Made by a program: the position numbers and the translations under genes
Part shown: piece by piece, positions 12,788-23,801 of the stretch
How the letters are laid out: every line of letters begins with the position of its first letter
Numbering within the stretch: the first letter of the stretch is position 1
NCBI GenBank assembly: GCA_038049695.1
Contig: CP142455.1
Coordinates: 31,099,501 to 31,163,500 of the forward strand
Reading direction: 5' to 3'
Source: Cinnamomum chago
Lineage: Eukaryota; Streptophyta; Magnoliopsida; Laurales; Lauraceae
DNA: 64,000 nucleotides
Notes under the pieces: generated by a model
Told to the model about the DNA's origin: nothing
Database searches by the model: none
Seen by the model: the letters and a program-made list of their open reading frames with translations, nothing else

Positions 12788-15700
12788 CTAATACCAAGTG
12801 GAGTGTCGCCCTGGCTCGATATCATCATCATTATCATTTCTTCGGTATTGGCTAAAAAGATATGCTCCATACTGCTGTGCAGCACTAGCACTACCATATC
12901 CATAACCATATTCAGATTGTTCTTGATAAGATGATGAACTATCTTGATCCCCTGTGTCTGTGGATTGAGAGGGTTGGTTGTAATCATATGGCATGAAATA
13001 GTTATGAGGGGCATAAATAGGTCGTCGAGAAATTGGTGGGGGAAGCCTCCCTTGCTCAATTAACATCTGTTCAATAGAAATAATTGGTGTTGGTGAAGGG
13101 GGTACCCAATTAGGGTCATATGAATAACCCTCATGCTGTCCATACATGGCACCTTGTTGGCCAACATAATCCCCATGTTGTCCATACATGGCACCTTGGC
13201 CAACATAACTTCCATGATGACCATGAGTAGCGGCGCCGGCGCTACTACTACCCCCTGCCTCAGTCTGTCCAACATGTCTGACATAGCCACGGCGAGGATC
13301 TAACTCAGTAGCATGAGGAAAATGCTCAACTGTCTCATAAGTGACAGGCTCATCATCTCTGTAATGACCCTCATCCCCGGGAGAGTCAGGTGGAATTCCT
13401 GCTGATGATGAAGAAGTAGAAATACTTGACTCACTCTCTTCATCCACCTCCTTTCCCCTTGGCTCACTTGTATTAGGTGCACGCCCCTGCTGCATTGTCA
13501 AGTTTATTTCTTCTATCCTTTCTGCAGCCCTCACTGGCTCAGGCCTTTCCCCAGTCAATTCCTCTATCAACTGCTCAAACTCTGGGTCTTGGTCTAACAC
13601 CGGTTCTTCTTGTTCCTCCAACCATTGACCTAACACAGTATCCTCTTCTGAAAAGATATAGTCCAAATTAATTGGACAGAAATAATCCCGGTGATCCTCA
13701 AACTGTCTTCTCCTTCTATTTCTACTCCGGAGTTTGAGGTTGTAGTGAATGTAGACCAATTTATTTAGCTTTTGCATTGTCAATCTATTTCTTGGTCTTG
13801 TGTGGATAAATGAGAATGTGCTCCAGTTTCTTTCACAATTGGAAGACGATGTAGTTTGACTAAGGACTTTAATAGCAATCGTCCTTAGTGCAGGAGCACT
13901 CTCTCCATAATTCAACCACCATTCAGCTGAAAAAAATAGAAATGATATTAAAGTCAATAAAAAAATAATAAGTCCTTAAATAATATAGAGATGACATTAC
14001 AATCAATACCAGGATTGGTCTGTGTCACAGCTCTCCGTGCAGTCGTCGTTCCAAAGCTTCCAGCCCGTACATTGTATATGTCAATCTGAAGATATTAACG
14101 TAGAAAAATAAATTAGAGAAATTACAATGTTATATACTTTTTTCCTTAATTATCCTACATTCCTACCTGATTAGTAGCCCAAATTGCTTCATCTGTACTC
14201 TCTGCCAATCTTTCAATTACATTTTTTAGTCCCAAACGGATTTCATTAGATATGTGTCCATCTATAAATTGGGGATTAAAGAAGTATCCTGTAACAGTAA
14301 AACCAATGAATTTTAGTCATTGATAAATTAATGTAGTAAGGATTGAGGACTGAGGAGAGAATGGAGAGTTGAATACAACAATTCAAGTGTTAAAGACTTA
14401 AAGGATATTCTTCACTTACCGGCAATGTGTAAATCATGTTTTAATTGTCGTCCCCATCGATCGTCGATGATCTTCCAAAACTTTTTGTAATATTTACAAT
14501 CTCCTTGAATAGCCAGCTTTGATCTCTCCATGGCCTCATGTAAGAAGCCCATTGTTGGCTTATCATCGCCATCAACCAATCGAAGAACCTTTATTAAGGG
14601 TTCAAAAACATTTAAAACACCCTTCACATGAGGCCAAAACTTGTTGGACTCAATTGTTTTACATACTTCAACAGTAATGGGACTTGGCCTTTTTCCCCAT
14701 TTTGAATTCATGAATTCATTTGATTTTATCAATCGGAGAAGTCCTTCTCTATACTTGTAAACACTTTCGATAGCAATGAAGTTGGTGGCAAATCTAGTGA
14801 TGCCAGGCCGTAGTAATTCATGGTTGTCTGTATGCATTTTCATCATGGAAATGAGTCTATATGATTGATAAAAAAAATTGGTGATCTTCTTTATCTTACC
14901 AATCACAAACTTCATGACTTTTCCTTTTGCAATATCTTCAAGCATTAAATCCAAACAATGTGCTGCACATGGAGACCAAAAAATCCTTGGCCTTTGTTTC
15001 ATAAGCATCGTTCCTGCAGCCTTCATGTTTGCAGCATTGTCGGTAACAACCTGAACTACACAATCTGCCCCAACTTCTTCAATCACCTCATTCAATAACT
15101 TATTAATATATTTTGCATCTTGAATGTAATCAGTTGCATCAACTGATTTGATAAACACCGTACCCATAGACGAGTAGACTAGAAAATTCAAGAGATGACG
15201 GTGTGTGATGGTCGTCCACCCATCGCACATTAGTGTACAACCTCTTTCCTTCCATGCCCATTTGAAAGTTTGCACCCAAGCCTGCAACTCTTCATACTCT
15301 TTCTCAACACATACATGCCCAATCTCATAAGGGGTAGGTGCCTTTATACCTGGACCATGTTCTGCAGCTGCATCTAACATGGTGGTGAAATAAGGAGATG
15401 ATGCCTTGTTGGGAGGAATGCCTCCGTCCAAAAAAAACTTCCCAGCGGCTCTCACTAGATGTTCTCTTGCTTTACCAAGCCTACCCGTTAATGCTTTTAT
15501 AATGCCGGACTGCTTTGATGTTGGTTTTCTATAAGAATATGGGTCAGTTGACCCCACTTGCTGAGGTGCACGTGTAGGAGTTCTTTCAATCTCCTCAATG
15601 TCTGGATCTCGACGGGGTTGTTTTTTACTAAATGCCCGACGCAAACTTGCTCCCCCAAGTTCGGATGACCCACCCTGCTCATATTGGCTACCTCTAGAGG

Positions 15701-16088
15701 CTGCTTCATATTGCATTTTTCTTCTCTCTTCCTCCTCTTGAAGTGACCTAATACTTTCTTTCCTAGCCTTCCTCATTTCCAGGTCTTCATCGTCATCATT
15801 ATCGGAGGAACTAAATACTTCTTCTCTACATGCATCAAATTCCTCAGTTCTTCTTTTTTGTTGTAACTCTTTTTTTTTTGTTGATGCATTTAGGAGCTCC
15901 CTCATTTCAGCAGTTACATTTGGTGGCACTTTATGACATTTTATCACCTGTCCTGTTACATGCCCCAAATGTTGTTTCAATCGAGTAATCCCGCCATTGA
16001 ACACTCTTCCACAATAATTACATTTCACTCTACTTTTGCTTCCAGCTGGTTCACCATGGTTCCATGCCGGATCTATTGAACGCACCAT
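12788..16088 (-). CDS. hAT transposase, intact, four exons
   Basis: Exons 16088-14420, 14288-14167, 14085-14010 and 13926-12788, all with GT/AG borders. Lengths 1669, 122, 76 and 1139 nt sum to 3006 nt, giving 1001 aa and a TAG stop. The start is the ATG of MVRSIDPAWNHGEP, just after a probable leader-intron acceptor. Domains: BED zinc finger (CNYCGRVF...HLGH) near residues 15-50; charged linker; DUF659/RNase H-like core with MCDGWT, VVTDNAANMKAAG and SPCAAHCLDLMLEDI; C-terminal dimerisation region with SSNCERNWSTFS supplying the likely catalytic E; then an acidic and Gln/Tyr/Gly-rich tail with repeated GAMYGQH units. The core D, D and E positions expected for hAT enzymes are present. It would cut and join at the CATGG-type ends. 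Splice sites were chosen by eye and by match to the outer copy. Confidence 0.9.
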
Positions 16089-16189
16089 CTTGTTCCTATA
16101 AAATAAGAAATCCATGCAATACAGCAATAGTAATACACTAATACTCTTAAGAACAATTATTTTTAGGAAAATTCAAGATTTAATAAAAT

Positions 16190-16990
16190 CATTTTCAATA
16201 TCCTAAATATATAGATCTAACATAAAAGTATGTAGATCTATCATTTACACACCATACAATAAACATTAATCATTAAAAGAACATATTTATGATGAAATCC
16301 CCAAAAAATGATATATTATAATTCAAATATTAAAAAATCCGAAAATAAAATAATTAAAATAAAAATCTAAATCATGTTTATGACTATGAGTAGATGTAGA
16401 TCTATCATCTACACACTATTAATAAGCCTTTGGTTTCACAAATATCCTAACAAGTAATAACAATTAATTTTTGAAAAAAAAATTAATAAAATCATTTTCA
16501 AAATCCTAAATATATAGATCTAAGTTCTAACATGAAAGTATGTAGATCAATCATTTACACATCATACAATGATCATTAATCATTAAAAGAACATATTTAT
16601 GATGAAATCCCCAAAAAATGATATATTATAATTCAAATATTAAAAAATCCGAAAATAAAATAATTAAAATAAAAATCTAAATCATGTTTATGACTATGAG
16701 TAGATGTAGATCTATCATCTACACACTATTAATAAGCCTTTGGTTTCACAAATATCCTAACAAGTAACAAAAATTATTTTTTGGAAAACAAAAATTAATA
16801 AAATCATTTTCAAAATCCTAAATATATAGATCTAACATAAAAGTATGTAGATCTATCATTTACACACCATACAATGATCATGAATCATTAAAACAACATA
16901 TTTATGATGAAATACCCAAAAAATGATATATTATAATTCAAATATTAAAAAATCCGAAAATAAAAAAAATTGAAAAAAAAAGTTCAAAAT
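16190..16990. repeat. ~300-bp tandem array in inner hAT leader
   Basis: About two and a half units with a period of 302-315 bp (CCTAAATATATAGATCTAA recurs near 16201, 16504 and 16817). It occupies the same place relative to the transposase start as the 154-bp array in the outer element. Both share GTAGATCTATCATTTA-like cores, but the units differ. Confidence 0.9.
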
Positions 16991-17309
16991 CATGTGTATG
17001 AGTAGATCAAGCATGAAAGTATATAAATATAACTTCTAAATGAAGAAAACAACACAATTACACAAGTGAGTAAGTGACATACATCTATGTTTCATCTATA
17101 TAAAAAAAAAATAATAAACACATAACATGCTTTAAGAGTTTAAGTTGATTTCCTCTTACCTTAAATAATATTTTCTTCAAAAAATATAAGTGAGATTTGG
17201 AAATATGGAAGAGAGAAGGTGGCTGCTGCTATGGGGCTTTGAGAAGAGAGGAGAAGAAGATGAAGATGGGAGAAAGAATAAAAAAAAAAATTAGGGTTGG
17301 AAGGGCTTT

Positions 17310-17492
17310 ATATTCATCTCGGCCGATATCTCGGCCGAGATGAAAAAATGCCCGAGATGGCCGAGATATCGGCCGAGATGGCCGATATTTTGAAGAATCT
17401 GGGCCGGATCCGATATCTGCGCGAGATATTGGACCGGTCCAGGCCGAGACCGGTTCATCTCGGCCGAGATGAACCGGTCTCGGCCGATTTTT
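17310..17492. repeat. Subterminal ATCTCGGCCGAGAT palindromes, inner hAT
   Basis: At least eight variants of the palindrome ATCTCGGCCGAGAT and half-sites CCGAGAT/GGCCGATA fill about 180 bases inside the right end. GC-rich block in AT-rich context; probable transposase binding array. Confidence 0.85.
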
Positions 17493-18764
17493 TCATCCAT
17501 GCTCCCATGGCTAGCCGAGATAGAGGATCCACTGCTAGATTCAGATCCGGGGTTTCAGGAAACGGTTCAAGAGTTGATAGGTGAGGACATGGGTGAGGCA
17601 CCTGCAGAAGGTCAGCCACCTCAGGGAGAAGGCACCAGTAGTAGGACTAGGAGGAGTGGGAAAGAACCTGCTTCTGAGAAAGCTAGTTCCACCACAGTCT
17701 CTTCAAGTAGCCATGGTGGAGGAGATGGAGGAGGAGACAGTGGGACAGGTGGTACTAGTGAATACTATCAACATGATGAAGACGATGTCATTCCTGTAGA
17801 GGAAGTACATGAGTTACCTCCATCTGAAAGATTTGATCCAAGCCGTGGTTATCAACGGCGCCGAAGAGATTCACCACCTGGGGCTGGAGGTAGTACTGAG
17901 CAAGGAAATATGGGTGGAGATTTTGGAGGACAACAAGCGGCATCATGGACTGATTCGTGGAACCCTAGTTACAGTGGACAAGGACCCTCACACTCACAAT
18001 ATTTTGACTTTTTTCCATATGGTCAAGTACAACAAGGAGAAGAACAGTCTTCAACTTCGGGGTCCTACTCATATGGTGACTATGGTGAAACACAATATGG
18101 TAGATATCCACCTGGACCACCTCCACCTCCTCCAAGTTCCTATGATGTGGGTGCGGCTGGCTTCTTTGGATTTGTGGATCCCAATACTCATCAATATCAA
18201 ATTCAATATGGTGCCAATAGAAATGGTAACACTAACACTGTGGGGATGAGGATAACCATAGCCCCTTGAATCTTGGTAGACATTCCTTTTGGTGGTGATC
18301 AAGGTATTCCTAATTTCCTATTTCTTTCACTAACTCTCTACTCTCTTTGTCATTTCTAAATTGGTGTTGAATGTTGATTGTTGATCACTTCATAGTTCAT
18401 TCACTTGACTTGATTGAATTTGAACATTGAATGCTGAAGTATTGATATTTGATTGTTCAATGTTCACTAATGACCTAACTCTTAAGTCTTCTTAATTCAT
18501 ATGCCTTTATTTCATGTTCTAATTTTTTTTTAATGAGCTTTCCATTACTTTTTAAGTTAACATGACTAAGAAACATGAATACATGTGAAAAAACTAATCA
18601 TTACTATTATTTTCTATTTATACAGCGATACAGGACCTCATATATTGAGGGCACCGCTACGCCCCCTTTTCTTACTTACTTTTGCAAAAGAACCACATTT
18701 TCTTTCATTTTACAATTTTCTGGATTTTCTGGAATTTTTTCAGATTTTTTTGGCGATTTTTTAA

Positions 18765-18868
18765 AATCGCACCGCTACGCCACTACGTATCCCCGATACG
18801 CTACGTATCGCCCGCTTCGTATCGGTTTGGCGGCGGGCCGATACGCCCGCCGCTACCGCTATTTTCAT
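18765..18868. repeat. Right subterminal repeats, outer hAT
   Basis: Variants of CGCTACG, CGTATCG and GGCGGGC in both orientations, ending in the terminal repeat. Very similar to the ends of the short element at 21834-22461. Confidence 0.8.
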
Positions 18869-18881
18869 CCATGACCTTGAT

Positions 18882-20355
18882 CATTTGATACTCTCATTGT
18901 GCAATTATGAGAATATGTTTAGAGACGTGGAACTTCTTCTCTTAGAGGTATATGAACTGAAAGTTGGACAAAATTGGAAGATGATTTCATTTGTACGTCA
19001 TGACAGTTAATTGAATATATATTATGGGAATTACATAAGCCATGAAGTACACAAGATTGGAGAGTTCCTTTAAGCTGTGCTAATTGTCTTGAGCACAAGG
19101 TTTCCAGTTCAAGCTGGTAAACCTTTCAGGATAAAAAACGAGAATTAACACAGTACCACACTAGTACAAAGAAGCTGAGTAGACCCTCAGAAGAATCTGG
19201 TTAGGCTATGCCAAATGAACATTATTTGAATTGGATTCCAGTAGATCATTAGAACAATCTTTCTCATACACTGTTGAGGAGATCCTATGGAGAGGAGATG
19301 GGCTCCCTAGATATCCATCGAGGTTCCTGATCAATGTTGTGTCTTGATGAGCGAAACAACTTGGTTTTGTTAAAGAAGGTTTCCAGGTACGTAGTTTGAT
19401 GGTAGTTATGATGAAGATTTTGAATGATCTGGAGCCCTTGATTAAATATATATGGAAACCAAGAAGGATTTGTTGATGGCTAACTGTGTATAAGAAAAAT
19501 CTAGAGAAGGTCATCTGAAGGGGTGTTAGACAAATGAGAAAGAAGAGAGCTGCTGTAGCGTGTATGGTGATCTGAACTTATAGTGCAATATATGAGAGAT
19601 GATCTGAGATTCGGGTATGGATGAGAGATTCAAATAGCTGTCATGAGCATGGAGGATCTTGAAGAAAGGATTGTGAGTATGTGATTGAAGTAGTTAAAAT
19701 TGATGTGATAGAATTTGAGATATCTAACTGTTACATTCTTTAGGTCAATATAAATTTTTTTTAAGAAAATATGATTTTTGAATTTATAAACAGAAAAAAT
19801 GAAACTAGACCATGGGATTATGTTTGATTACTTGAGATATGAATAAAAGATTTAGGAGAGGGTGGTAGCTAACTTAGAAAAGGATAGTGAAAGAATCATG
19901 AAAGGAGTGCTTTGTTATGGCATCCATTGAGATGGAAAAAAGATAAACTGACCTAAGTTAAATGGAAATAACCGGAAGCATAGCAAAAGAGGAAATAGAT
20001 GGAAAATTGGAGATATGAGAAGAGAGATATGATGCAACCGAAACCAAATTTTTTTATGATGAACAAGAAGACAGAGAAAATAGTAATGAATAAACATAAC
20101 TTGGAGTACAGACAGTTTTTGATGTAAATTGGAAGGGGTCACTCAAAATACATACTAATTGGACTGGCCTGGATCAGATGTATGCTAATCTGGATTGATC
20201 CAAATCAATCTGAGTCAGACTAGTTTTCCGGTTGAAGTTCTAGCAATTATAAGTGATTACATAACAGTTCTGTAATCAGTGAGTTACTGTAAGACACTAC
20301 CTGGATGAGTCTGAAACCCAAACTTCCAAGCTACCAACAAATTTATTCACCATTT
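18882..20355. other. No gene seen
   Basis: No convincing coding frame or bounded repeat. Several frames are moderately long but show no known domain. May be old transposon sequence or intron. Confidence 0.4.
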
Positions 20356-20359
20356 CTTG

Positions 20360-20720
20360 GCATCACCCTTATTACCCAAAAGATAAAGATACTAACACCG
20401 AACCTTCCCGGCAAAAGCTCAATGAATGAGTATATGACGAACAGACTCTGCAGCACATGAACACAAAATGCATCCATTTACCACTGTACCGTGATGTCGC
20501 TTTCAAAGATCATCAACTGCTAAGATCTTATCATTAGATGCAAGTCCAACAGCAATAACCTGGGAGCCTTAATTTTCCAAAGGTTAGAGAAACCTCCTCG
20601 ATTGAGGACCCCATCCATGAATTGAAGAGTAACATAGACAGACTTTACTGAAAAGACTCCAAAAGAGGATGAACCTTCCAAATAGGCAGGCAGTCATCTC
20701 CTACGGTCAGGAAAAATATG
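20360..20720 (-). mobile_element. LINE ORF2 3' fragment (zf-RVT region), decayed
   Basis: Read on the minus strand, frames with stops give pieces such as FSVKSVYVTLQFMDG, NLWKIKAPR, DKILAVDDL and CILCSCAAESVRHILIH. This is the order of the zinc-binding domain at the end of plant L1-type reverse transcriptases (FSVKS...W..KAP...KILT.D.L.KR...C..C...ES..HLL). Stops and frame changes show it is a dead fragment. No target duplication was found. Confidence 0.65.
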
Positions 20721-21825
20721 GTCTGCAACTCATCTAGCATAAAGGTCTCCTTGATGAGGTTTTTGTGCTGTTCTTTGGTCATTATGGGAGAAGCAGAATT
20801 AGCACACTTCAATGGATAAGTCATCGGTGCCTAGTGAGGTGGCTTAGATGGCAGAGTGAAAGGCTATATCTTGGGTCGTTGTTAATAGCCGTAATGGTCT
20901 GTCTTCGAACAGCCGATTGGCCGCTCATAGTATTTTCTGCATTTTGTATTATTTTTTTGTATTTTTGTCATTTTGACGTCATCTAAGGTTAGCTGGGGGA
21001 GTTGTAAAAAGTGCAATGTAAACTTTCACCCACAAGGCCAAAATATTTGATCCCATGTAAAATAAATTTGAGAAACGAAAGAGAAATACAATTTTTTGTA
21101 TTCTTTCTCCTATTTTCTGTATTTCAATTATTGTGAATTCCTCCTAAAATTTTCACAAATTTTGTCCTATAGAAGGGTTCCCCATGAAATTGAGTGATGA
21201 CCGGTGGGTGGGACCCTTGGGCAGATGCATGCCGTATGGACTTGAATGTCCCTGTATGGCTTGGAAAGCCTATGTATGGTCCTTGTAAGGCCTTGGTGGG
21301 CACAATTTCCATGTGGTTTGCTGGATTGGTGCACCGGACATCTTCCCCTTGTGCTTGGGCCCATGTGGCCCGTAAGAGGTTCTGGTAGGATGGTGTAACA
21401 TGCCTCAACACTTGTTAGAGGTGCTAGATGCCTTGGAAAAGGTCAGTAGGAATTTGCTTGGAAAAGGTGAAAATCCAGGTGGCCCATGTGTTGGTTATTT
21501 CTGGTAGGCACGCGGGGGGGCGGGCGGGCGGGCGGGCGGGCGCAAGAAAGTGATCCAGAAGATAGAAGTTCTGTAGAGAGTGTTCTGGAGATATGAGAGA
21601 GTTGTAGAGATTTTGGTTGTAATCTTTGTAAGTGCTTGTCCCACAATTTTGATTAATATGAAAATGACCGGTGCCATCTTAATCAAGTTATCTATGTGTT
21701 GCATCTTATCTTTCTCTTCGTGTGTTCTTTCCTTCTTATGACTTGTAATTGGTGATTGAGTGGTTGGCTAAGCTATTGGAGCCTATTCTACCACACGCTA
21801 TAAGTGACGTAGAAAATTACCCTGT
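20721..21825. other. Unassigned sequence, possible LTR remnant
   Basis: No gene recognised. The part from about 21480 to 21720 (GTAATCTTTGTAAGTGCTTG, then a T/C-rich stretch) resembles the 3' part of a copia LTR, but no partner or ends were found. It contains a GGGC microsatellite. Confidence 0.3.
21512..21541 (+). repeat. (GGGC)n microsatellite
   Basis: About six consecutive GGGC units after a G7 run; able in principle to form G-quadruplex structure. Confidence 0.9.
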
Positions 21826-21833
21826 GACAATAG

Positions 21834-22461
21834 CAATGATGAAAATAGCGGTAGCGGCGGGCGTAGCGGCCTGCCCGCCAAAACGCTACGTAGCGGCGTA
21901 GCGGTGCGATTTGGAAAAATCGTCAAAAAAATATGAAAAAATTCTAGAAAATCTAGAATGTTGGAAAATGAGAGAAAATGTATTTTTTTTGCAAAAGTAA
22001 TAAGGTAAGGGGGCGTAGCGGTCCCCTCACTGTATGAAGTCCTGTATCACTGTATAAATAGAAAATAATAGTAATGATCATTTTTTTCACATGTGTTCAG
22101 GTTGCTTAGTTATGCTAACTTAGAAACTAATGAAATGCTTATAAAAGAAAAAACTATGTCATCTACTAAAGGGGGTGTCTAATAGGATGTACTTAAAGAA
22201 GAATCATTGAGAAGAACTCCCTGTATCGACTGTAATACGGTGAGATCATGTGCCTTTTGGTGTTCTTTTAAACATAAAAGGGTAGAAGAGTTGTGTAGAA
22301 ACGTTATTTGGAGAGAAGAAGAAAAGAAATAAGTCTTATTATGCATTTAAAAAAAAAAATTTGGAAAGTAGGAATTTTTCTCACCCCGTAGCGGTCGTAG
22401 CGGTCCCGTAGTGGATGTAGCAGCCGATATAGCGGTGTAGCGGCCGCTATTTTCATTCATG
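21834..22461. mobile_element. Short non-autonomous hAT derivative (628 bp)
   Basis: Perfect 8-bp duplication GACAATAG at 21826-21833 and 22462-22469. Ends are CAATGATGAAAATAGCGG and, inward on the other strand, CATGAATGAAAATAGCGG, the same family as the large hAT elements. Subterminal regions are rich in GTAGCGG units. The segment from about 21895 to 22130 matches, in opposite orientation, the right part of the outer hAT (about 18565-18785), including a shared stretch with ACTATTATTTTCTATTTATA. There is no coding sequence, so it would depend on a transposase in trans. Confidence 0.92.
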
Positions 22462-22469
22462 GACAATAG

Positions 22470-22822
22470 GCCTCACAGTCGTGTCTTGGGGCCTTGGGTC
22501 TAACCAAAGGATTACTTGGACGAGCACACACCCATTTCTTAGATAACTAATAACAAAAATTTCCACGAAGGAAGCAGGCAAATATCATGACCTCCAAGAA
22601 CTGCATGCACGTGTTGCCCTATGAATCTTTTTTAATGTTTCTTATCTAACTAAACCCTATCTTTAATTCTAACCATCAATTAAATTCTTTTCTATTATTA
22701 TCAATTGGAGGATTTTATTTAATAGTGTTGGGCAGTTTAGGGTCTTTTATGTAAATAACGGTAAATACATGGTCCTTTATTGCAAATACTCAAAATATGA
22801 TATATTAATGGGACGTTCTATT
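22470..22822. other. No gene seen
   Basis: AT-rich spacer between two mobile elements, with no coding frame or clear repeat. Confidence 0.4.
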
Positions 22823-23675
22823 GGCACACAATTTTTCTCTCTTCCCCCACACATTTAAAAAAAAAAACCATGTGAAATTACCTTTTTGCCCACCCTCTAC
22901 CTTTTTCTCTCCCCACCTCCCCTTGACCTCCAGCTCCGGCCTGGACCGGCGCCGGCCGGTCCCTCTCCTCTCCCTCCCCACTATTTTCTCTCTCTCCTCC
23001 TCCCTTTCTTTCCTCCCACCCTCTCCCTCTCCACTGTTTCTCCCTCCCCATCTCTCTCCATCTCCTTCTTTCTCTCCCTTCTCCCCATCTCTCCCTCTCC
23101 CTTAATTTCCCTGGCCGGTGGCAGATCGGATAGCCGGGCGATTGCAATGATCACTAGGTTGCCCGATCTGCCGCTGGCCAGGGAAAGGAAGGGAGAGGGA
23201 GAGACGGGGAGAAGGGAGAGAGATAAGGCGGGAGAGACAGGGAGAAGGGGGAGGGAGAGAGTGGGAGAAGGGGGAGAGAAAACAGTGGGGCAGGGAGAGG
23301 GAGTGGGAGAGAAGAAAACAACAGGGGAGGAAGAGGGAGAGAAGGGGAGGAGAGGGATCGGCTGGTGCTCGCCCATCTAGGCGGAGCCAGAGGTGAAGGG
23401 GAAGGTGGGGGGAGAGAAATGGAGGAGGAAAGAGAGAAAACAGTGGGGAGGGAGAGGGAGAGGGAGAGAGGGAGGGAGAGAGAAAACAGTGGGGAGGGAG
23501 GAAGGGAGGGAGGAGAGGAAGAGAGAAGGGGAGGAAAGGGATCGGTTGGCGCCGGAGGTGAAAGGGGGAGTGGGGAGAGAGAAAGGGAAATGGTGGGCGA
23601 AAAGGTAATTTCACAGGGGGATTTTTTTTTTTTTTTAAAATGTATGTGTGGGAAGAGAAAATGTATGTGTGGGTC
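22823..23675. mobile_element. Fold-back element, purine/pyrimidine-biased arms
   Basis: Two long arms in inverted orientation. Outer parts match (left CACACATTTAAAA...GTGAAATTACCTTTTTGCCC; right GGCGAAAAGGTAATTTCAC...TTTTAAAATGTATGTGTG). The centre is a near-perfect hairpin, 23109-23129 against 23163-23183 (CCCTGGCC...GCAGATCGG). The left arm is CT-rich and the right arm GA-rich and longer, with repeated GAAAACAGTGGG units. No target duplication could be fixed, so the outer limits are approximate. Likely a fold-back or MITE-type DNA transposon; open frames here are low-complexity artefacts. Confidence 0.75.
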
Positions 23676-23801
23676 GACAACTCCTCTCTTTCTCTCATAT
23701 TCTTTTCTTTTCTTCTCTAGTTTGTCCCTTTTTCTGTTTATTCATAATTTCTTTGTCTTCACCACAAAATCCTTGATCCACAAGAATCTACATATTCAAC
23801 T

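Larger units (their letters stand above)
12270..17501 (-). mobile_element. Inner hAT transposon, apparently complete
   Basis: Inserted in the last exon of the outer transposase. Perfect 8-bp duplication CTCCCATG at 12262-12269 and 17502-17509. Ends are CATGGTTTAAAATCTCGG and, inward on the other strand, CATGGATGAAAAAATCGG, the same family as the outer element. Length 5232 bp. It carries a complete four-exon transposase on the minus strand, a tandem array in the leader, and GC-rich subterminal repeats at both ends. Nothing in it is visibly broken, so it may be, or recently have been, autonomous (inference). Confidence 0.94.
9835..18269 (+). pseudogene. hAT transposase of the outer element, dead
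   Basis: Four exons with GT/AG borders: 9835-11494, 11597-11736, 11814-11889, and 11975-12269 continued at 17510-18269 beyond the inner hAT. Start is the ATG of MPRDIDHAWSFGE. Order of domains: BED zinc finger (CKFCGK...HHLGH), acidic linker, DUF659/RNase H-like core (MCDGWTSGT; VTDNDANCKAAG; PCAAHC), and the hAT dimerisation region (SSNCERNWSTFS). The tail is Gly/Ser/Pro/Tyr-rich with a PPGPPPPPP run. Three in-frame stops occur: TAA at 10570, TAG at 10936 (Trp in the inner homologue) and TGA at 11056. All exon phases otherwise hold, and the frame resumes exactly once one copy of the CTCCCATG duplication is discounted. The last exon is physically split by the inner element. Confidence 0.93.
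8182..18873 (+). mobile_element. Outer hAT transposon (interrupted)
   Basis: The element is flanked by a perfect 8-bp duplication ACCTTGAT (8174-8181 and 18874-18881), the hAT signature. Its ends are CAATGATGTAAATATCG on the left and, read inward on the other strand, CATGGATGAAAATAGCGG on the right. GC-rich subterminal repeats follow both ends. It contains a tandem array in the leader, a four-exon transposase, and a second hAT element inserted in the last exon. Without that insert the element is about 5.45 kb. It is the parent or sibling of the short copy at 21834-22461, which shares its ends and right subterminal sequence. Confidence 0.92.

Noticed and set aside
17297-17584. Open frames over inner hAT right end
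   Set aside because: Produced by ATCTCGGCCGAGAT repeats in both orientations; not protein coding.
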